Shown one piece after another: positions 1 through 8,705 of a DNA stretch of 33,673 nt. Within the stretch, counting starts at the first letter, position 1; every line of letters begins with the position of its first letter. The DNA comes from CAYQPF01 sp964419225 (GTDB lineage Bacteria > Cloacimonadota > Cloacimonadia > Cloacimonadales > CAYQPF01): positions 1 to 33,673 of the forward strand of contig CAYQPF010000041.1 in the NCBI GenBank assembly GCA_964419225.1, given 5' to 3'. Position numbers and translations under genes: made by a program. The notes beneath the pieces are model-generated. The model ran no database searches. It saw nothing but the letters and a program-made list of their open reading frames with translations, and was not told the DNA's origin.

Positions 1-244
1 TTTGACTAATGTATGTGTTATCACTTGTGGTCATAGCTAAACTGGCTAATACAATGCTGTGTCCATTGAAATTGATATTCTCCTGATATGTTCCCGGATA
101 GACTAAAACTGTATCGCCATTGCTAGTGTTATTGATAGCAGTTTGAATCTGAGTAAAATCACCGGTACCGTCAATTTTGACAGTGAATACTGTAGCACCA
201 AGATTGATGTTAAAGAAAAATATTAATAAAATCAACCATTTCAT
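1..244 (-). CDS. Secreted right-handed beta-helix protein, N-terminal part only
   Basis: The reverse strand opens with ATG at 244-242 and stays open to the window edge, giving 81 codons. A GGGGAG Shine-Dalgarno lies about seven bases upstream. The first ~16 residues (Met-Lys-Trp then Leu/Ile/Phe-rich, ending Leu-Gly-Ala) form a signal peptide. Next comes the pattern DGTGDFTQIQTAI, then GDTVLVYPGTYQENI. In pectate-lyase-like and other right-handed beta-helix exoproteins this marks the first rungs of the solenoid. Such proteins in FCB bacteria are often large, exported and end in a type IX secretion sorting domain; that end lies outside the window. The substrate cannot be told. Family is fairly sure, function is not. 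Confidence 0.75.
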   Translation of the reverse strand, partial: MKWLILLIFFFNINLGATVFTVKIDGTGDFTQIQTAINNTSNGDTVLVYPGTYQENINFNGHSIVLASLAMTTSDNTYISQ

Positions 245-383
245 TTAAGCTCCCCAGATATAAGAGACACGGACAGTGGCATGTCAGGTTCCACTATACA
301 ATATTTTAGCACATAATTGTGAATTTATAAAAGCAAGTCAACCAGAATGATTGAGTTGCAATTGTAAATCACAGACTATGATA

Positions 384-424
384 TAAAAAAATGTATCACA
401 AAAGACAAGCTTTCGTGATACATT
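384..424 (-). terminator. Rho-independent terminator of the bamA-to-M16C operon
   Basis: Read on the minus strand, AATGTATCAC (424-415) pairs perfectly with its complement (390-399). An inner AAAG/CTTT stem follows a single mismatch, closing a five-base loop. A run of seven T leads on from the stem (390-384). It begins about 25 bases after the stop of the M16C peptidase gene, so it ends the leftward operon. Confidence 0.85.
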
Positions 425-449
425 CATTATTAGTCAGATATCTGAAATA

Positions 450-3371
450 CTATTCCAGAATGCCGATGATATTTTGGAAGATATCTTTATTAGTTTTGAT
501 TTTTTCTTCAGAACCCAGCACACAGATGAAGGAATTCTTCAGAGCTTCAGCCAAAAGTACGTGGTATCCGGTCATATCTTCAGCTGTTGTTGCCAGAATA
601 TCATCTCTCAACTTTTGCACATCTTCTTTGCTGGTTCCAATCAAATAATTGGTTATACTCTGATCTGCTTTCATAGAAGGAGTCATGGGCTGGTCGAATT
701 TGGCTATTGTACCGATCACATATTTGGTCAGTTCTTCATCCGATAATTCCAGGATTTTCAGATATTCGGGAATTTTGTCATATATATCCAAAGAATCAAT
801 CAAATTAGGATCACGGTATGAACCCACATAGAAATTCCCGTTTCTGCGGAAACTGCTCATTGGCCCATAAGCTCCACCCTGTACTCTGATCTTAATCCAC
901 AAATAATCCAGATTGAGGATATTATCCAAAACCTGCATTTTTCCGGAATACTCAAATCCCAATTTCTTAAAGTTACAACCCTTGAAGACATACTGAACTC
1001 TGCCCGGAATATAGAAACCTTCGTTTGTGGTTTCCACAGGCAGATCAAATTCTTTGTATTCTACAGGGATGTCCTGCAAATTCTCAATTAGTCTGGCAAA
1101 GGATTTTTCAAACAGAGGATAATTCTCATTCTCGCAGGAAGCACTAATCAGGACATTATGGGCATTGAACAATTTAGTACTGACTTGTTTCAACTTAATC
1201 ACCAAATCATCCTTCAGTGTGTCAAAATTCTCTTCCAGATGTTTCAGTTTAGTATAGAAAGTAAAGCCATTGATCACATCGTTAAATTTTGCGGACTTAG
1301 AGTAGTAGGACATTAGTCTGGTAATAGCCATACCATAGCCGGATTGCATGATGTGCATATCGTAACCGGATTTCTCTTCCTGGATAATATCCTTAATTCT
1401 TTCTGTATCGGTAAATACGGTTTTGTTGACAACTTCAAGAATAATATCCACTAAATCTGGTAATCTATCAACTAAAACTTTAGAAGCAATGATGAATTTG
1501 GGAGCATACGCATCGGCATCATCCTTGTGACTATAACTCTTCAATTCAAAACCAACACCGCCGGTATGGGTGTTGATCTCGTTGGAAAGTTTACTATAGT
1601 GCATGTTTTCTGTACTGATTTTACCCATAACATCTGAAAGAATACTGAGATAGAACAGTTCATCCGTATCCAGGTGCTTGGTTTCAAAGAAAATTGAACT
1701 ATACACGATTCCATTGGTGTCCTGAGGATAGAAAACACATTGTTTTCCGGAGAGAGTTTTTTCTTCAAAACCGATATATTCTGCTTCGGGAGTGATATCA
1801 TGCAGAGTCAAAGCAGGAATTGTTGCTAAAACTTCAGGAGAATCAGGCGTGATCTGACGCAGTTTAAGCAGTTCGGCGGTGTCCATTATATCCTGAATCT
1901 GTTTTTCTGAAAGACTATCCTTATACTGTTGCAATTTTTCCTGAGTTCTGGACTGCATTTCATTGACCATATTCTTTTTGGGTTTCAAGATTACAGTTGT
2001 TTTGAAATCATTTTTGGGAATAATCTCTTTTAAGAGATTTTCAAAGAAACCATGTTCTTTCTGTTCTTTGATATGCTCAAGGAATTTAACATATTTCAAA
2101 TTCTGGAAAGGATCCAAGCCATAGATACAATAGTTCAGGGTCTGTTGCATATAAATAAAACCCTTAGGTGTACTTTGTGTATCGGCTTCTCTTAATTGAA
2201 ATTCGATAAAATTGAGACTCGATTCCAGCAATTCTTTATCAAATCCATTCGTGATAAGCTTGTTGATCTCGGATAACAGTAATTCTTCAAATTGAGGTGC
2301 TCTTTGGGCATCTGTGTCTTTCAGAATAAAACTGATATGTGGCTGAATCATACTTGTATTGAAGGAACAGAAGGTGTCTTTACCTAACTTGGAGTCAACA
2401 ATTGCCTGACGTAACGGAGAAGCCGGAGTTTCGTAAAGCATATATTCCAAGACTGTTAAGCCCAGCATTTTTATAGGATCATCTTTAATGTTCAGAAGGT
2501 AATTGATACTGATATAGTCTTTTTCATCTTCTTTTTCATCATCAGACAAAGAATAATACTCTGTAAGTAATTTTTGTTCAGGCAGATTTAACTGTTTTTC
2601 GGTATGGATATTATCATTTCTTTTTTCAAATTTGCTCAGATATTCGTCATTAATGAAAGTAAGCATAGCTTCCAGATCCATTTTTCCATAGAGGAAGAGG
2701 AATCCATTACTTGGATGATAATACTTTTTGTGAAAATCCAGGAACATCTCCTGGGTAATTTCCGGGATATGATCAGGATCACCACCGGATTCGAAGCGGT
2801 AGCAATTTTCGGTAAAAAGTGAACGGTCTATAGTCTTGGACAATTTTCTCAATGGAGAAGACAGGGCACCTTTCATTTCATTATACACAACACCGTTGTA
2901 AATTAACTCGTTTGTGTCGGGATCTATCTCGTAGTGCCAACCTTCCTGCATAAGAATTTCCTGGAGAAGATAGATATTGGGATAAAAGACAGCATCCAGA
3001 TACACACTGACCAAATTAAAGAAATCTTTATCATTGGTACTGGCAACCGGGTAAGTTGTAAAATCAGAAGCCGTAAAAGCATTCAGAAAAGTGTTAAGAG
3101 ATCCTTTTAAAAGCTCTACAAACGGTTCTTTTGAGGGATATTTAGCTGAGCCGCAGAGTACAGAATGCTCCATAATGTGAGCAATACCTGTATTGTCAAC
3201 AGGTGGTGTTTTGAAGGCAGCACTGAAGTACTTGTTGGTGTCTTCATTGTCAAAATGAAAGAGCTTTGCTCCTGTTTTTTCGTGTTCAAACTCCCTGACC
3301 AGGGATTTGATATCATCTATCATTTCTTCTCTGATTAGTTTGAATCCTTGGTAAACTGCATTAATTTCCAT
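450..3371 (-). CDS. M16C zinc metallopeptidase, presequence-protease (PreP/Cym1) type
   Basis: A 973-residue protein with the inverted zinc motif HIMEH at residues 65-69 (His65 and His69 ligands, Glu68 catalytic). The Cys-Gly-Ser-x-Lys-Tyr-Pro signature of the M16C subgroup (PreP, Cym1, falcilysin) follows. The acidic stretch around residues 150-165 (NEMKGALSSP) probably carries the third, Glu, zinc ligand. Length fits a single-chain two-lobed clamshell peptidase of ~970 residues. There is no signal peptide, so it is probably cytoplasmic and degrades peptides. The start is ATG behind GGAGA. It is the last gene of the leftward operon, 21 bases after radC and just before the terminator at 384-424. 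The substrate is not known. Confidence 0.93.
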   Translation of the reverse strand: MEINAVYQGFKLIREEMIDDIKSLVREFEHEKTGAKLFHFDNEDTNKYFSAAFKTPPVDNTGIAHIMEHSVLCGSAKYPSKEPFVELLKGSLNTFLNAFTASDFTTYPVASTNDKDFFNLVSVYLDAVFYPNIYLLQEILMQEGWHYEIDPDTNELIYNGVVYNEMKGALSSPLRKLSKTIDRSLFTENCYRFESGGDPDHIPEITQEMFLDFHKKYYHPSNGFLFLYGKMDLEAMLTFINDEYLSKFEKRNDNIHTEKQLNLPEQKLLTEYYSLSDDEKEDEKDYISINYLLNIKDDPIKMLGLTVLEYMLYETPASPLRQAIVDSKLGKDTFCSFNTSMIQPHISFILKDTDAQRAPQFEELLLSEINKLITNGFDKELLESSLNFIEFQLREADTQSTPKGFIYMQQTLNYCIYGLDPFQNLKYVKFLEHIKEQKEHGFFENLLKEIIPKNDFKTTVILKPKKNMVNEMQSRTQEKLQQYKDSLSEKQIQDIMDTAELLKLRQITPDSPEVLATIPALTLHDITPEAEYIGFEEKTLSGKQCVFYPQDTNGIVYSSIFFETKHLDTDELFYLSILSDVMGKISTENMHYSKLSNEINTHTGGVGFELKSYSHKDDADAYAPKFIIASKVLVDRLPDLVDIILEVVNKTVFTDTERIKDIIQEEKSGYDMHIMQSGYGMAITRLMSYYSKSAKFNDVINGFTFYTKLKHLEENFDTLKDDLVIKLKQVSTKLFNAHNVLISASCENENYPLFEKSFARLIENLQDIPVEYKEFDLPVETTNEGFYIPGRVQYVFKGCNFKKLGFEYSGKMQVLDNILNLDYLWIKIRVQGGAYGPMSSFRRNGNFYVGSYRDPNLIDSLDIYDKIPEYLKILELSDEELTKYVIGTIAKFDQPMTPSMKADQSITNYLIGTSKEDVQKLRDDILATTAEDMTGYHVLLAEALKNSFICVLGSEEKIKTNKDIFQNIIGILE

Positions 3372-3392
3372 TAATTCTCCATTTATATTTAT

Positions 3393-4088
3393 TTATAATA
3401 ATCCTTCTGCTTTAAAAGAAAAATACTCATTGTCTCCGATGATCAAATGATCCAGTAGGACAACATCAATAAGTTTGAGTGAGTCATATACTTTGTGGGT
3501 GATCTTCATGTCTGCATCCGAGGGTTTCATACTCCCTGAGGGATGATTGTGTGCGATGATGACAGAACTGGCATTGTTTTGAATAACCATCTCCACTATC
3601 TTCCGTACATAAACAGCTGACTCGCTTTTTGTTCCTTTGAAAAGAGTTTCTGTTCCTAAAATATTATTCTGATTGTTTAAATAGACAATTTGAAAAGCTT
3701 CATCTTTGTCAGCTTTAAAAAGAAATTTCAGGTAGTTGTAAACATCGTTGCTACAACTGATAAACTCTTTGTTAAATATTTTCTGCTTCAGGGAAAAACT
3801 ACCGGCATCTTTGATAAGATTGAGAAATAAGGCTGAACGTTTGTTGAGTCCTTTAATTTTGATTAGTTCTTTAGGGTCGGCATTAAGTACTTCGGGTACT
3901 GTTTTGAATCTGTCGAGAAGTTCTTTGGCAAGTGGTTTAGTATCAATTCGAACTAAAATATAGGATAGTATCAGTTCTAAAACTTCGTAGTCGTGAAAGC
4001 CCTCCAATCCATCCTGAAAGTATCTTTCGCGCAATCTTTCCTTATGTCCCTCAGGAGAATTTACTTTCTCCTCCAAGCCAGAATTCAT
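3393..4088 (-). CDS. radC: RadC/UPF0758 family JAMM-domain protein
   Basis: 231 residues, the usual length for RadC. The N-terminal part contains a helix-hairpin-helix-like region (around residues 60-90, with LIKIKGLNKRSA). The C-terminal MPN+/JAMM domain has the full metal motif: His180-x-His182-Pro-Ser-Gly, then Ser190-x2-Asp193. The family was once linked to DNA repair, but its enzymatic role is unsettled; related domains occur in anti-restriction and mobile-element proteins. The ATG start overlaps the TGA of the upstream small ORF in an ATGA junction, so translation is probably coupled. This is a chromosomal housekeeping copy by context. Confidence 0.93.
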   Translation of the reverse strand: MNSGLEEKVNSPEGHKERLRERYFQDGLEGFHDYEVLELILSYILVRIDTKPLAKELLDRFKTVPEVLNADPKELIKIKGLNKRSALFLNLIKDAGSFSLKQKIFNKEFISCSNDVYNYLKFLFKADKDEAFQIVYLNNQNNILGTETLFKGTKSESAVYVRKIVEMVIQNNASSVIIAHNHPSGSMKPSDADMKITHKVYDSLKLIDVVLLDHLIIGDNEYFSFKAEGLL

Positions 4089-4300
4089 TCATCTTCCTCT
4101 TCAAACCTAAACATCATTTGCTTTGAAAAATATTTACATACACTTTTCGTTCCAACTCTTCCACCTGCGACGGTACAATATCCGGTTTCGTTGATTACAT
4201 CACAATTTTTACACTTAATTTCCTTATCCTTGGTGGACATATAATCAATATTCGCACTAAAACATCGTTCTGCTGGTCGTAAATGGCTTTTAGTTTTCAT
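4085..4300 (-). CDS. Small Cys-rich (zinc-ribbon-like) protein between mnmG and radC
   Basis: About 71 residues. Four cysteines are arranged C-x2-C-x8-C-x12-C (KCKNC, GYC, VCKYF), as expected for a structural zinc site. The tail is acidic (FEEEDE). Two ATGs are available, at 4306 and 4300. The GAGG of the GAGGTGG motif (4313-4307) lies nine bases before the ATG at 4300 but only three before the ATG at 4306, so 4300 is the better start. The frame overlaps the end of mnmG and joins radC by ATGA, which supports it being a real, cotranslated gene. I do not recognise the family. A role in metal binding or as a partner of a neighbour is only a guess. Confidence 0.7.
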   Translation of the reverse strand: MKTKSHLRPAERCFSANIDYMSTKDKEIKCKNCDVINETGYCTVAGGRVGTKSVCKYFSKQMMFRFEEEDE

Positions 4301-6155
4301 CTGCATCCACCTCGTTTTTGAATTTGCTGACCAGGTTGTTCTTACGTAAATAAACCATCAAAGCCGTGATATCGGTATAATTTATGCCGGATATTCTGGA
4401 AGCCTGACCCAGTGAGCGGGGTTTAATTTTGAGCAATCTGTCCCTTGCTTCTGTTGCAAGAGTATGGATTTGTCGATAATCAAGATCTTCAGGTAAAGAG
4501 ATTTGTTCGTAATATTCGAATTTCTCTATTTCATTTAATTGTCTTTTTAAATATCCTTCATATTTGCAGGCAATTGTCAATCTTTCTGAAATTTCTTCAA
4601 GAACATCTTCAGGGGGATTGTATCCATAAGTTGACAAGTCGGAGAAAGAAATATCAGGACGCTTCAGCAGATTGTAGAATTTGACAGGTTGGGTTAACTC
4701 TCCGGCAATTTTACAATTGGTATTCTTGAGGACTTCAATTTCTCTTTGGATGATCTTCTGAGTTTCCAAATATTTCTGCCATCTGGTTTCAGATACAAGA
4801 CCTAATTGATGACCCAAAGGCATTAAGCGCTCATCCGCATTATCCTGACGCAAAAACAATCGGTACTCTGCTCTCGATGTAAACAGTCTGTATGGTTCAC
4901 TGGTTCCTTTGGTAACTAAATCGTCAATCAAGACACCTAAATAAGAGTTTGCCCTGTCAAAAATCAAAGGATCTTTATTATCCAGGGCTAAGACTGCGTT
5001 TATCCCGGCACATAATCCCTGAGCTGCAGCTTCTTCATAACCTGATGTTCCATTGATCTGCCCGGCGAAATACAAACCTTTGATCTTCTTCGTTTCCAAA
5101 GTCAGTTGAATCTCTTCCGGAATGATGTAATCATATTCTATGGCATAGCCAAAACGCGTGATTTCAGCATTCTCGAGGCCTGGAATACTGGTGAGTATCT
5201 TTCTTTGCACTTCTGGTGGAAGACTGTTGGAAATACCGTTTACATAAGCCTCATGGGTGTGCAAACCTTCGGGTTCAATAAAAACATGATGCTGATCTTT
5301 ATCACTGAACTTTACAATCTTATCCTCGATCGATGGACAGTATCGGGGACCAATTCCTTTGATATATCCTCCATAGAGAGAGGATAGTGAGAGAGAATCT
5401 CTGATTATCTGATGTGTCTCAGTTGTTGTGTGTGTCAGATAACAGGAGACCAGATTTTTGATTTTAATATCTCTATAAAAACTGAAACCAGTTGGATTAT
5501 CATCACCTGGTTGAGGATCTAATTTGTTAAAATTCACAGTACGCATATCAATACGGGGAGGTGTTCCTGTTTTGAATCTACCAAGTTGAAATCCAAATTG
5601 GACCAGGGAATCAGATAAACCCATGGATGCGGGTTCACCGGCACGGCCTCCGGAATAATGATAAGGCCCCACATGGATTGTTCCTTTGAGAAAAGTACCA
5701 TTAGCCAGAATCACTTTCGGAGCAAAATACTCTTCACCTATATTGGATCGTACACCTTTTATGGTATGATTTTCGATTATTAATTCTTCGATCGTGGATT
5801 CCATTATTTCCAGATTATCCTGATGTTCTACAGAAATTCGCATTTGATCAGAATACCCCTGTCGATCATTCTGGGAGCGTGGTGCCCATACTGCAGGACC
5901 TTTCTTCTTGTTGAGCATTCTGAACTGGATGCCTGTGAGATCTGTCACATTACCCAATTCACCGCCTAAAGCATCTATCTCTCTGGCTAAATGACCTTTT
6001 GCAGGCCCACCTATCGTAGGATTACAGGACATTCTGCCAATGCTTTCCAATTTGATTACGAAGAGGATTGTTCTGGCACCCATACGTGCTGCTGCTAAAG
6101 CTGCTTCACAACCTGCATGGCCTGCACCGACCACGATTATATCGTATTTCTTCAC
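4290..6155 (-). CDS. mnmG: tRNA uridine-5-carboxymethylaminomethyl modification enzyme MnmG (GidA)
   Basis: 621 residues, normal for MnmG. With MnmE it installs the 5-carboxymethylaminomethyl group on U34 of certain tRNAs, using FAD. The FAD Rossmann motif GAGHAG is at residues 10-15. SCNPTIGGPAKGH follows near residue 43. A conserved Cys motif, PRYCPSIEDK, lies mid-protein, and GTSGYEEAAAQGL sits near the second dinucleotide site. The C-terminal helical domain that contacts MnmE and tRNA is complete. The start codon is GTG (6155-6153), overlapping the TGA of the batE-like gene as GTGA, so translation is probably coupled. mnmE is not in the window. Confidence 0.97.
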   Translation of the reverse strand: MKKYDIIVVGAGHAGCEAALAAARMGARTILFVIKLESIGRMSCNPTIGGPAKGHLAREIDALGGELGNVTDLTGIQFRMLNKKKGPAVWAPRSQNDRQGYSDQMRISVEHQDNLEIMESTIEELIIENHTIKGVRSNIGEEYFAPKVILANGTFLKGTIHVGPYHYSGGRAGEPASMGLSDSLVQFGFQLGRFKTGTPPRIDMRTVNFNKLDPQPGDDNPTGFSFYRDIKIKNLVSCYLTHTTTETHQIIRDSLSLSSLYGGYIKGIGPRYCPSIEDKIVKFSDKDQHHVFIEPEGLHTHEAYVNGISNSLPPEVQRKILTSIPGLENAEITRFGYAIEYDYIIPEEIQLTLETKKIKGLYFAGQINGTSGYEEAAAQGLCAGINAVLALDNKDPLIFDRANSYLGVLIDDLVTKGTSEPYRLFTSRAEYRLFLRQDNADERLMPLGHQLGLVSETRWQKYLETQKIIQREIEVLKNTNCKIAGELTQPVKFYNLLKRPDISFSDLSTYGYNPPEDVLEEISERLTIACKYEGYLKRQLNEIEKFEYYEQISLPEDLDYRQIHTLATEARDRLLKIKPRSLGQASRISGINYTDITALMVYLRKNNLVSKFKNEVDADEN

Positions 6156-6910
6156 TTAAGTTCAACTCTTTGAAAAGAGTTTACATCGATCCAGCCCAGT
6201 ATCCCATTGGGTAAGGCTATCTGAGCCCAAGTACCTTCGATCCGGCTGACTGCAAAAATCATCCCTTCGTGAATAGTAAACAATCTGGTATATGATTCGC
6301 CAGGACCGCTATATCCTACAACCATTGACTGCAGGACAACTCCCTCTTGTGAACTTTCCAGACCGGACAGTTTGTAATAACTCATCATGGCAAAAACACT
6401 CAAAAGCAGTATTAAAGCTCCTAAAGAGATATATCTGAAGAAAGCTAACCTTTCTTTATGCAAGATCATGTAATTAATTAAGAACACGGTTAATGTTAAG
6501 ATCACCAGAATCCAAAGTGCCAACGAATTCACGGAAAACAGATTATAAAATCTGTATAAAAGATCCGCGATATAGTCACTTTTATGAGTTGATTGCTTGT
6601 CTTTTGTGACTGTCAGAACATACTCAAGATTCTTTTTGGCCGGTTTAAAATCGGACTTAATCAACAAACTCTTTTTATAGTATAAGACAGATAAGCCGAT
6701 CTGATTCAACCTGTAATAACAATTCCCAATATTATAGAAAAGCTCTGTATTTACTACACCTTCTTTTTCCAAAGTCAGAAAATTATCTAAAGCCATTTGG
6801 AATTTCGCTTGTTTATATGAATCGATTCCTTGTCGGTAAGTGTCCTGTTTTGTATTAGCTGAAATTAAAAGAGGAAATAAGACCAATAGAAGCAGAATAA
6901 GCTTTTTCAT
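6152..6910 (-). CDS. BatE-like TPR protein with C-terminal SH3-like domain
   Basis: 252 residues. A signal peptide or membrane anchor (residues 1-19) is followed by TPR-like helices (about 22-95: YRQGIDSYKQAKFQMALDNF, then FYNIGNCYYRLNQIG). Two membrane segments follow (about 130-152 and 160-178). A small C-terminal domain ends in GPGESYTRLFTIHEGM...GWIDV, typical of bacterial SH3 modules. This layout matches BatE proteins of Bacteroidetes-type Bat operons. It starts at ATG behind GGAGGT, inside the end of the batD-like gene (ATGA), and its own TGA overlaps the GTG of mnmG. It is probably an inner-membrane protein facing the periplasm. The molecular function of BatE is not established. Confidence 0.8.
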   Translation of the reverse strand: MKKLILLLLVLFPLLISANTKQDTYRQGIDSYKQAKFQMALDNFLTLEKEGVVNTELFYNIGNCYYRLNQIGLSVLYYKKSLLIKSDFKPAKKNLEYVLTVTKDKQSTHKSDYIADLLYRFYNLFSVNSLALWILVILTLTVFLINYMILHKERLAFFRYISLGALILLLSVFAMMSYYKLSGLESSQEGVVLQSMVVGYSGPGESYTRLFTIHEGMIFAVSRIEGTWAQIALPNGILGWIDVNSFQRVELK

Positions 6911-8664
6911 TCTGACCTCCTCAGATTCATCTTAGTGATTCTTGCCAGGATATCCTTTAGAACAAGGTAGTCGGCAGAGATATTTTCTTTGGAAAATCCA
7001 CCGGGCATAAACCTGGCCTGATTGCATTTATTGTTAAAATCTGTCAGCAAATTGGCTATTGCCATATTGTTGTTTGCTTTCAAATATTCTATTATTTCTT
7101 CATTTGTACTTGATTTGGAAATGACAAATTTATCAGTAAGGTAATTATTGAGACCATTCTGAGCATAAACATAAAAGTCTGATTTTCCGTATTTACTGGA
7201 CTCCATGGCACTTTTTAAATATTTCTTAAGGACTTTATCTGCCTGACGGTTTCTCATATATACGTTGTCGGTCTGAAGCATCAGCAAGTGTTTAGAATAC
7301 TTCAGAGTCAGAGGAATTGTCAGCAGGATTAAACCAAAGATGAGCCAGTACCACCAATGCAGAAAATACACCTGATAACTTTTTAGGTTTGAATCTGTGA
7401 TAATAAAGCCAATATCTTTGCCTTCATATCCGACTTCAGACTGAGCAGAGTTGGTCATTAACCCGGAATTCTTTCCTTTTCCGACACTGATTTTGAAAGA
7501 CTCCGTGGTCTTTGTAACGAACTTACCATTTCCAGGATCAAAATAGGTGAATTCTATTCCCGGAAGAATCACATCTCCTTCTTCTTGGGCAAAAACCAGA
7601 TATTTAAAGGTCTTTTGTCTGCCATTGGGTGTGGATATTTCCGGATCCATACTTCTGAAATTCGGCAGTGAAGGGAATGTTGGGGAAAGTATTTGATTAA
7701 AATTTCCCTGACCGCTGAGAGTAAGTGTATATGTAAAGGAATCTCCAGTCTTGAGATTGTCAGTGCCTATTCGACCAGATATATCAAATTTTCCGACAGC
7801 TCCTTTAAAACTGTCTTTATCACAAGCCGGAAGTTCTTTTACATGTACAGACACAGGATTACCACTCACGACAATTTCTTCAGTCCGATCAAAACTGAAA
7901 AAACTGCGGGAAGGAACTGAGATCTGAGCATTGACTGTTAAAACAGGGACTGTGAGTGTGCCTGTTTTGGTAGGGCTCAGAGAGATAGTCCGCATTAAAA
8001 GAGTATTGTAGGGTTTGCCTTGATAAGTTGTGCGTTGGAATGACAGATTTTTGGCAGTGAATAGATCTTCCTTCCAGAAGTTTCTGTATTCGGGTTCGGG
8101 ACCAAAGGCTGCATTAACGATATTGTTCTGGGTATAAAGCCTATAATTTACGACTATGGTTTCACCCTGATAAACGCTTGTTTTCGATACCTCTGCCACA
8201 ATAAAAGTGTTTACTTTGTTGTTAGAGCTATAATCCTTCTGGGTATAATTCTGGTTTTGATTTCGATTACTACGGCTCTGACTGGTTGCACCTTTGACAA
8301 CATTAATGGTCAAAGGTGATGTCATAAAACTCCCTACTTTGATTGCCGGAATGGTTGCTGTACCGACCTTTGTCGTTCTCAGAGTATAATTAAAAAGTTT
8401 TGTCGTATTAGAGTTCATCTTGCCGTTGATGATGCTAATGCTCGAAGATGAAGATTCTGATACCCCCAAATTTGTAAAAGGCATTGAAGGTAGTGCAGGA
8501 GCCGATACTCTTTCTGTATTGTCTCCTGAAACTTCTATCGTCAAATAAAACTCTTCATCCAAACCGACAGTATTTCTGTCGGTATATGCTCTGACTTCAG
8601 TTTTTCCATAAATCATATTTGTGGAAAGAACAAGATATATTATTATCAACAGGATTCTGTTCAT
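6907..8664 (-). CDS. BatD-like membrane protein (oxygen-tolerance family)
   Basis: 585 residues with a signal peptide (1-20), then several beta-rich extracytoplasmic domains. Their repeated features are typical of BatD: SVYQGETIVVNYRLYTQ, and later LKTGDSFTYTLTLSGQGNF. A single transmembrane helix at about 436-456 (WYWLIFGLILLTIPLTL) leads to a cytoplasmic helical tail of ~130 residues. The family is named after Bacteroides aerotolerance genes, but its biochemical role is unknown. The usual partners MoxR, BatA and BatB (VWA proteins) are absent from the window; here the gene sits between bamA and the batE-like gene. SD AGAGGA is seven bases from the ATG. Confidence 0.85.
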   Translation of the reverse strand: MNRILLIIIYLVLSTNMIYGKTEVRAYTDRNTVGLDEEFYLTIEVSGDNTERVSAPALPSMPFTNLGVSESSSSSISIINGKMNSNTTKLFNYTLRTTKVGTATIPAIKVGSFMTSPLTINVVKGATSQSRSNRNQNQNYTQKDYSSNNKVNTFIVAEVSKTSVYQGETIVVNYRLYTQNNIVNAAFGPEPEYRNFWKEDLFTAKNLSFQRTTYQGKPYNTLLMRTISLSPTKTGTLTVPVLTVNAQISVPSRSFFSFDRTEEIVVSGNPVSVHVKELPACDKDSFKGAVGKFDISGRIGTDNLKTGDSFTYTLTLSGQGNFNQILSPTFPSLPNFRSMDPEISTPNGRQKTFKYLVFAQEEGDVILPGIEFTYFDPGNGKFVTKTTESFKISVGKGKNSGLMTNSAQSEVGYEGKDIGFIITDSNLKSYQVYFLHWWYWLIFGLILLTIPLTLKYSKHLLMLQTDNVYMRNRQADKVLKKYLKSAMESSKYGKSDFYVYAQNGLNNYLTDKFVISKSSTNEEIIEYLKANNNMAIANLLTDFNNKCNQARFMPGGFSKENISADYLVLKDILARITKMNLRRSE

Positions 8665-8705
8665 AAGATCCTCTTTACAAGAATTGCACTTTTTACTTTA
8701 ATTTC

